Source: Treponema sp.
GTDB lineage: Bacteria > Spirochaetota > Spirochaetia > Treponematales > Breznakiellaceae
Reading direction: 5' to 3'
Length of the DNA stretch: 8,724 nt
Assembly (NCBI GenBank): GCA_031281855.1
Contig: JAITEW010000151.1
Span: forward strand, 1 to 8,724
Shown here piece after piece: positions 5,550 to 8,724 of this stretch. The position numbers were made by a program, and so were the translations under genes. Each line of letters begins with the position of its first letter. The first letter of the stretch is position 1. Below the pieces are notes generated by a model. It was not told where the DNA came from and ran no database searches. It was given only the letters and a program-made list of their open reading frames with translations.

Positions 5550-6224
5550 ATGGATACCCAGAAAAAGCTGCTTATTGTCGATGATGAGACGATAAACCTT
5601 GATTTTTTCGAGCTTATGTTTTCAAAACTTGGATTTATTGTTGAAAAAGCCAGAGACGGGGTAGAAGCGCTGGAAAAGCTCAAAAAGTTTTTTCCTGATC
5701 TGATACTTCTTGACAATATCATGCCCCGTATGTCCGGGTGGGAGTTTACGAAAATACTCAAAGGCGATTCCAAATTCAAGGATATCCCTATTGTAATGTT
5801 TTCAGCCCTGGACGATGTAAAGGACAAAATAGAAGGCTTCGAGTTGGGGGTTGACGACTATATTACCAAACCTTTCAATTTTTCCGAAGTCCTCGCGCGT
5901 ATCCGGGCGGTGCTGCGGAACCGGGAGCTTTTCGCCCAGATAGCTGTCCGGGAATCCCGTCTGGGCCTGGCGGAAGAACTGAACGCCGACATGAAGCGCA
6001 ACCTTATGGATTTCGCGAAAACCATAGACGAGCTGGACGCCGCTATAGCAAAAGCAGGAGGGGATACTTTGGTACTGGAAAAAATCCGGGGAGTCAGAAA
6101 CCATCTCGCCGAACTGGACGCCAGAATTGAAAAGACCCTTGCTGAGTGGGAAGATCTCAAGAAAAATGAAATCGGCCTCCCTGCGCTGGAGAGCCAAATA
6201 CGAAAATACCTGGACCAGGACTAG
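5550..6224 (+). CDS. Receiver-domain response regulator with C-terminal helical tail
   Basis: A two-component phospho-acceptor. From ATG 5550 it has 224 residues. Residues 1-120 are a complete CheY-like receiver: acidic pair Asp 11/Asp 12 in LLIVDDE, phospho-acceptor Asp 55 in PDLILLDNIMP, switch Ser 85 in VMFSALD and Lys 107 in DDYITKPF. The remaining ~100 residues are Glu/Lys/Leu/Ala-rich and look like coiled coil (ELNADMKRNLMDFAKTIDEL; LAELDARIEKTLAEWEDL). There is no DNA-binding, GGDEF, HD or kinase domain, so output is probably by protein-protein contact. The ribosome-binding site is AAGGAAGG (5537-5544). GTG 5544, ATG 5547 and ATG 5550 are consecutive in frame, and 5550 or 5547 has the best spacing. 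The partner kinase is not in the window. The bactofilin starts 2 nt after its TAG, suggesting co-expression and perhaps a shared role in cell shape or polarity. Confidence 0.88.
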   Translation: MDTQKKLLIVDDETINLDFFELMFSKLGFIVEKARDGVEALEKLKKFFPDLILLDNIMPRMSGWEFTKILKGDSKFKDIPIVMFSALDDVKDKIEGFELGVDDYITKPFNFSEVLARIRAVLRNRELFAQIAVRESRLGLAEELNADMKRNLMDFAKTIDELDAAIAKAGGDTLVLEKIRGVRNHLAELDARIEKTLAEWEDLKKNEIGLPALESQIRKYLDQD

Positions 6225-6226
6225 GC

Positions 6227-6643
6227 ATGGCAAAGACAGACGCAAAGAAAAAAGACAACATCGTGATCTTCGGCCCCAGCACCGCTTTTAACGGCTATCT
6301 GCGGTTCAGGGAAACCCTCTGTATCCAGGGGCGCTTCAGGGGAACCATAGACGCCGCAGGGGCCCTTATCGTGGACAAAGGTGCGGTAGTGGAAGCGGAC
6401 CGCATTTCGGTTACTTCCCTTATCGTTTACGGGACCGTAGTAGGCGCCGTTCAGGCTGTGGATAAAATCGATATGTTTCCGGGCGCCGAGGTCCGGGGGG
6501 ATGTTACCGCGGCGAGGCTGAGAATTGCCGACGGCGTAACCTTTGAAGGCCAGTGCAGCATGACAGGAATAGATAAGGATGTGGAGATCTTTTCCCGTCC
6601 TACTGAAGAGATAAAGGCCGAGCTTCAGAGGGCTAATGGCTAA
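6227..6643 (+). CDS. Bactofilin (polymer-forming cytoskeletal protein)
   Basis: Bactofilins form non-nucleotide-dependent filaments under the membrane and scaffold cell-shape or motility proteins. The 138-residue product has the typical three parts. There is a short Lys-rich, disordered N-terminus (MAKTDAKKKDN). A right-handed beta-helix core of hydrophobic/Gly repeats spans about residues 12-112 (FNGYLRFRETLCIQGRFRGTI, then GALIVDKGAVVEA, VYGTVVGAVQAVDKIDMFPG, AEVRGDVTAARLRIADG, TFEGQCSM). A charged C-terminus (TEEIKAELQRANG) follows. The G-x-I-x-G-x-F-x-G-x-I pattern is diagnostic of the family (DUF583). Start ATG 6227 lies two bases after the response-regulator stop, and its stop overlaps the cinA start by 8 nt. 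Bactofilins often sit near M23 peptidases; none is present here. Confidence 0.92.
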   Translation: MAKTDAKKKDNIVIFGPSTAFNGYLRFRETLCIQGRFRGTIDAAGALIVDKGAVVEADRISVTSLIVYGTVVGAVQAVDKIDMFPGAEVRGDVTAARLRIADGVTFEGQCSMTGIDKDVEIFSRPTEEIKAELQRANG

Positions 6644-7151
6644 GACTGAAGGTCCGGCCCTGGCGGAAACCCTGGTCAGGCGTCTGGAAGCGCTGGGGAA
6701 AACAGCGGTCCTGGCTGAGTCCTGTACCGCCGGCCTTGCCGCGGATTTAATCGCCTCTGTTCCCGGGGCCTCTGGGGTTTTGTGGGGTTCCTTTGTTACC
6801 TACACCGTAGCGGCCAAGATCCGGATGCTTGGACTGGAAGAAGCGCTGCTTTCACGTTACGGCGCTGTAAGCCGGGAAACCGCCTGCGCCATGGCGGCAG
6901 GAGCCCTGGAAAAAAGCGGCGCCGCTTACTCCCTTTCCATAACAGGCCTTGCGGGCCCCGGCGGCGACGGATCAGGCGTACCTGTAGGGACCGTGTGGAT
7001 AGGATGCGCCCGGCACGGGGAAGAAGCAGAAGCCGAGGTTTTCCATTTTACCGGTTCCCGTAATGAAGTACGCCGGGAAGCTGCAGAAAAAGCTGTCCTG
7101 AAGCTGCTTGAATATCTTGACATGGCCGGAAAAATATACTATGATTCATGA
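6636..7151 (+). CDS. pncC: CinA-family nicotinamide-nucleotide amidase (PncC type)
   Basis: Predicted to deamidate nicotinamide mononucleotide to nicotinic acid mononucleotide, recycling the NMN made by NAD-dependent DNA ligase. At 171 residues it is only the C-terminal CinA domain, like stand-alone E. coli PncC, without the N-terminal MoeA-like ADP-ribose pyrophosphatase domain of full CinA. Signatures: LAESCTAGLAADLIASVPGA (Ser 29, catalytic serine region), GSFVTYTVAAKIRMLGL, GAVSRETACAMAAGAL and SITGLAGPGGDGSGVPVGTV. The start ATG 6636 lies inside the bactofilin gene (8-nt overlap), so translation is probably coupled. It ends in TGA at 7149-7151 and appears to close the gene run before the rho leader. 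Many annotations would call it cinA. Confidence 0.93.
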   Translation: MAKTEGPALAETLVRRLEALGKTAVLAESCTAGLAADLIASVPGASGVLWGSFVTYTVAAKIRMLGLEEALLSRYGAVSRETACAMAAGALEKSGAAYSLSITGLAGPGGDGSGVPVGTVWIGCARHGEEAEAEVFHFTGSRNEVRREAAEKAVLKLLEYLDMAGKIYYDS

Positions 7152-7176
7152 TAAATAAAAACGCTCGATTCTGTGG

Positions 7177-7218
7177 GAATAAGTTCAATATTCGTTCTGT
7201 TAACCGGAACTATAAAAT
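7177..7218 (+). promoter_or_regulatory. Candidate rho promoter/leader with two small dyads
   Basis: An A+T-rich TATAAAAT (7211-7218) can serve as a -10 box, but the matching -35 (TTCGTT, 7191-7196, 16 bp from TAAAAT) is weak. Directly upstream are two small inverted repeats: GAATA/TATTC (7177-7181 with 7189-7193) and GTTCTG/CGGAAC (7194-7199 with 7205-7210, one T-G pair). Either could be an operator. Apart from these, nothing else is seen in 7152-7242. The ribosome-binding site for rho is GGAG at 7232-7235, 7 nt before its ATG. Confidence 0.35.
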
Positions 7219-7242
7219 AATGATAGTATGCGGAGTTAATCA

Positions 7243-8388
7243 ATGGCAATTTTAAGAAGAGGCAGAAAACCAAAAAACGCCGAAACTGGGGATTTACCAG
7301 GTATTGAAATCGAGGCTCCTCCTCAGGAGGAAACCCTTGATGAAGAAGGGGACCGCGCCAAGGCCGTAGTAGTCAGGACCAGGGGCAGGCCCAAGGGATC
7401 CGGTACCCGCCAATTCGGGCAGGCCGCGTCCGAGGAAGATTCGGAAGCGGGTTCTTCCGAATCCCGGGGGCCGGGAAGGCCCCGGGGGCGGTACAGCCGT
7501 CCCTCTGAAGCTCCGGCGTTCCAGGGGGACCTACAGGCAAATCCGGGTCCTTCTTTTGTAGAAAACAGCGGCGCCGGCGGCTCTTCGGTCAGGGAATCTC
7601 CTGCTGAAACGCCGTCCCAGAGGCCTTCGGGCCGCGCGCCTGCGTCTCATCAGGAACAGGGTTTTAGGGAGTCCCAGCCTGTTCCGTCAGCGCCTCCTCT
7701 GCCTTCGGTTATGCCCAGGCTGCCTTCTATGCCGGATATCTACGGACGGCCTGAGCCCAGGCTTGAACAGGACAACGGCAAGCCCAGGCTTACTATCAAC
7801 GAGCTTATCCGGCTCAATATGATAGATCTGCGGGAACTGGCGGCGGTTTACAATATCTCCCATGACGATATGGTTTCACTCAAAAAACAGGAAATCATTT
7901 TTTCCATATTGAAGGCCCACACCGAACGCGGGGGGATCATCTATGCTTACGGCTCTCTGGAGATCCTGCCTGACGGCTACGGGTTCCTGCGCAGCCCCCA
8001 GAATTCCTACCTTCCTGGTCCCGACGATATCTACATCAGCCCCAGCCAGATACGGCTTTTCGCCCTCAAAACCGGGGATACCGTTTACGGCCAGATACGG
8101 AGCCCTAAGGAACAGGAACGCTTCTTCGCTATGCTCAGGGTGGAAACGGTCAACTACGACGATCCCACAGTGGCCCAGAACCGCATACCTTTCGATAACC
8201 TGACGCCCCTTTATCCGGATCATAAACTGGATCTGGAAACCGTAACCGAAGGCATCAGCGAGCGGATTATCAACCTCTTCTGCCCTATCGGCAAAGGCCA
8301 GCGGGCCCTTATCGTGGCGCCTCCCAGGACCGGGAAGACCATTATGATGCAGAAGATCGCCAACGCTATTACCAGGAACCACCCGTAG
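7243..8388 (+). CDS. rho: Transcription termination factor Rho, N-terminal part ending at an in-frame amber codon
   Basis: Rho is the hexameric RNA-dependent helicase/ATPase that ends transcription. From ATG 7243 the frame encodes 381 residues. Residues 1-180 are an unusual low-complexity Pro/Ser/Glu-rich extension with three AT-hook-like motifs: RRGRKPK (5-11), TRGRPKGSGTR (46-56) and RGPGRPRGR (75-83). Next come the Rho_N helical domain (about 180-225, LTINELIRLNMIDLREL) and the cold-shock-like primary RNA-binding domain with DGYGFLRS (244-251) and DDIYISPSQIRLF. The ATPase core follows, with Walker A APPRTGKT (359-366). A TAG at 8386-8388 then stops the frame after ARNHP-type sequence (ITRNHP), before the catalytic Glu, Walker B and R-loop. 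The product as read would bind RNA but could not hydrolyse ATP. The same frame continues beyond as normal Rho, so either the codon is an error, the gene is newly broken, or TAG is read through. Confidence 0.9.
   Translation: MAILRRGRKPKNAETGDLPGIEIEAPPQEETLDEEGDRAKAVVVRTRGRPKGSGTRQFGQAASEEDSEAGSSESRGPGRPRGRYSRPSEAPAFQGDLQANPGPSFVENSGAGGSSVRESPAETPSQRPSGRAPASHQEQGFRESQPVPSAPPLPSVMPRLPSMPDIYGRPEPRLEQDNGKPRLTINELIRLNMIDLRELAAVYNISHDDMVSLKKQEIIFSILKAHTERGGIIYAYGSLEILPDGYGFLRSPQNSYLPGPDDIYISPSQIRLFALKTGDTVYGQIRSPKEQERFFAMLRVETVNYDDPTVAQNRIPFDNLTPLYPDHKLDLETVTEGISERIINLFCPIGKGQRALIVAPPRTGKTIMMQKIANAITRNHP
8386..8388 (+). other. In-frame amber (TAG) codon within rho
   Basis: TAG lies between CCG (Pro) and GTT (Val) in the NHP-x-VYLIVLLIDERPEEV stretch. 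Related Rho proteins have Glu or Asp at x; GAG to TAG is a single G-to-T change. Two other genes here end in TAG (2719-2721, 6222-6224), so TAG does act as an ordinary stop in this genome. Confidence 0.9.
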
Positions 8389-8724
8389 GTTTACCTCATC
8401 GTGCTCCTCATCGACGAGCGGCCCGAGGAAGTGACCGACATGGAACGCACCGTCAGGGCCGAGGTCATTTCCTCTACCTTTGACGAACCGGCCAGCCGCC
8501 ACGTCCAGGTAACGGAAATGGTTCTGGAAAAGGCCAAACGCCTGGTGGAGCATAAAAAAGACGTGGTTATCCTGCTGGATTCTATTACGCGCCTAGCGAG
8601 GGCTTATAACCAGACGGTCCCTACAAGCGGGAAGATCCTCTCAGGCGGCGTGGACTCCCACGCCCTCCACAAGCCCAAGCGCTTTTTCGGCGCCGCCCGG
8701 AACATCGAGGAGGGGGGGAGCCTG
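8389..8724 (+). pseudogene. rho: rho continuation downstream of the amber codon (ATPase domain, partial at window end)
   Basis: This is the same frame as the rho N-terminal part, open for 112 codons to the window edge with no further stop and no shift. It begins VYLIVLLIDERPEEVTDM, holding the catalytic-glutamate segment. It continues through STFDEPASRHVQVTEMV and KAKRLVEHKKDVVILLDSIT (Walker B, Asp at 446 in read-through numbering), and reaches the Q-/R-loop region (NQTVPTSGKILSGGVDSHAL, KPKRFFGAARNIEEGGSL). It matches Rho from other bacteria almost residue for residue, and shows no sign of decay. If the TAG is an error or is suppressed, this is simply the rest of an intact rho gene. The last ~80 residues of a normal Rho lie beyond the window. 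Confidence 0.85.

Noticed and set aside
8386..8388. TAG in rho as a pyrrolysine or general amber reassignment
   Set aside because: Two other genes in the window end naturally in TAG, the site is not a known pyrrolysine position, and Rho normally has an acidic residue here. It is kept only as a minor alternative in the finding.
7876..8553. 225-codon minus-strand open frame across the rho amber codon
   Set aside because: It is antisense to conserved Rho sequence and has no family features. The amber codon does not make it a gene.

Overview
The window looks like chromosomal DNA from a spirochaete, most likely a Treponema-type species. It carries a V-type (not F-type) ATPase proteolipid, a bactofilin, and the run rpsT – HU – lnt – response regulator – bactofilin – cinA – rho. 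From memory, part of this order (HU, lnt, rho in proximity) also occurs in T. pallidum; I could not check this here. Codon use is G+C-leaning, which would suit an environmental or gut treponeme better than the low-G+C oral ones, but this is inference. All genes are on the + strand. No mobile element, CRISPR array, tRNA or rRNA was seen.

Layout. (1) 1-2721: the 3' end of the V-ATPase subunit K gene, then ispG (the [4Fe-4S] enzyme of the MEP isoprenoid pathway), then an exported TPR-like protein whose TTG start overlaps the ispG stop. (2) 2722-3217: two short non-coding stretches on either side of a 56-residue zinc-ribbon gene. They hold a 19-bp tandem repeat, a TTGACA promoter and three successive dyad symmetries in front of rpsT. 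(3) 3218-7151: a tight gene run of ribosomal protein S20 (TTG start), an HU-family protein, apolipoprotein N-acyltransferase, a receiver-only response regulator with a helical tail, a bactofilin and a CinA/PncC amidase. Several joins overlap by 4-8 nt. A good extended -10 promoter lies inside the 3' end of lnt and could drive the last three genes separately. (4) 7152-8724: a short leader and rho, which runs off the window.

The most striking observation is an in-frame amber codon (8386-8388) in rho. It sits between the Walker A and Walker B motifs, at a position where Rho proteins usually carry an acidic residue. The reading frame continues past it with near-consensus Rho sequence to the window end. 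This could be a single-base error, a fresh nonsense mutation or a recoded/suppressed codon. Second, this Rho has an N-terminal extension of about 180 residues with three AT-hook-like GRP/GRKP motifs. Third, the rpsT leader is unusually structured: a perfect 15-bp stem and two further dyads, none followed by a T-run.

Functionally the window is mostly housekeeping: membrane energetics, isoprenoid synthesis, lipoprotein maturation, translation, nucleoid structure, transcription termination and cell-shape cytoskeleton. No gap without a gene exceeds about 165 bases.
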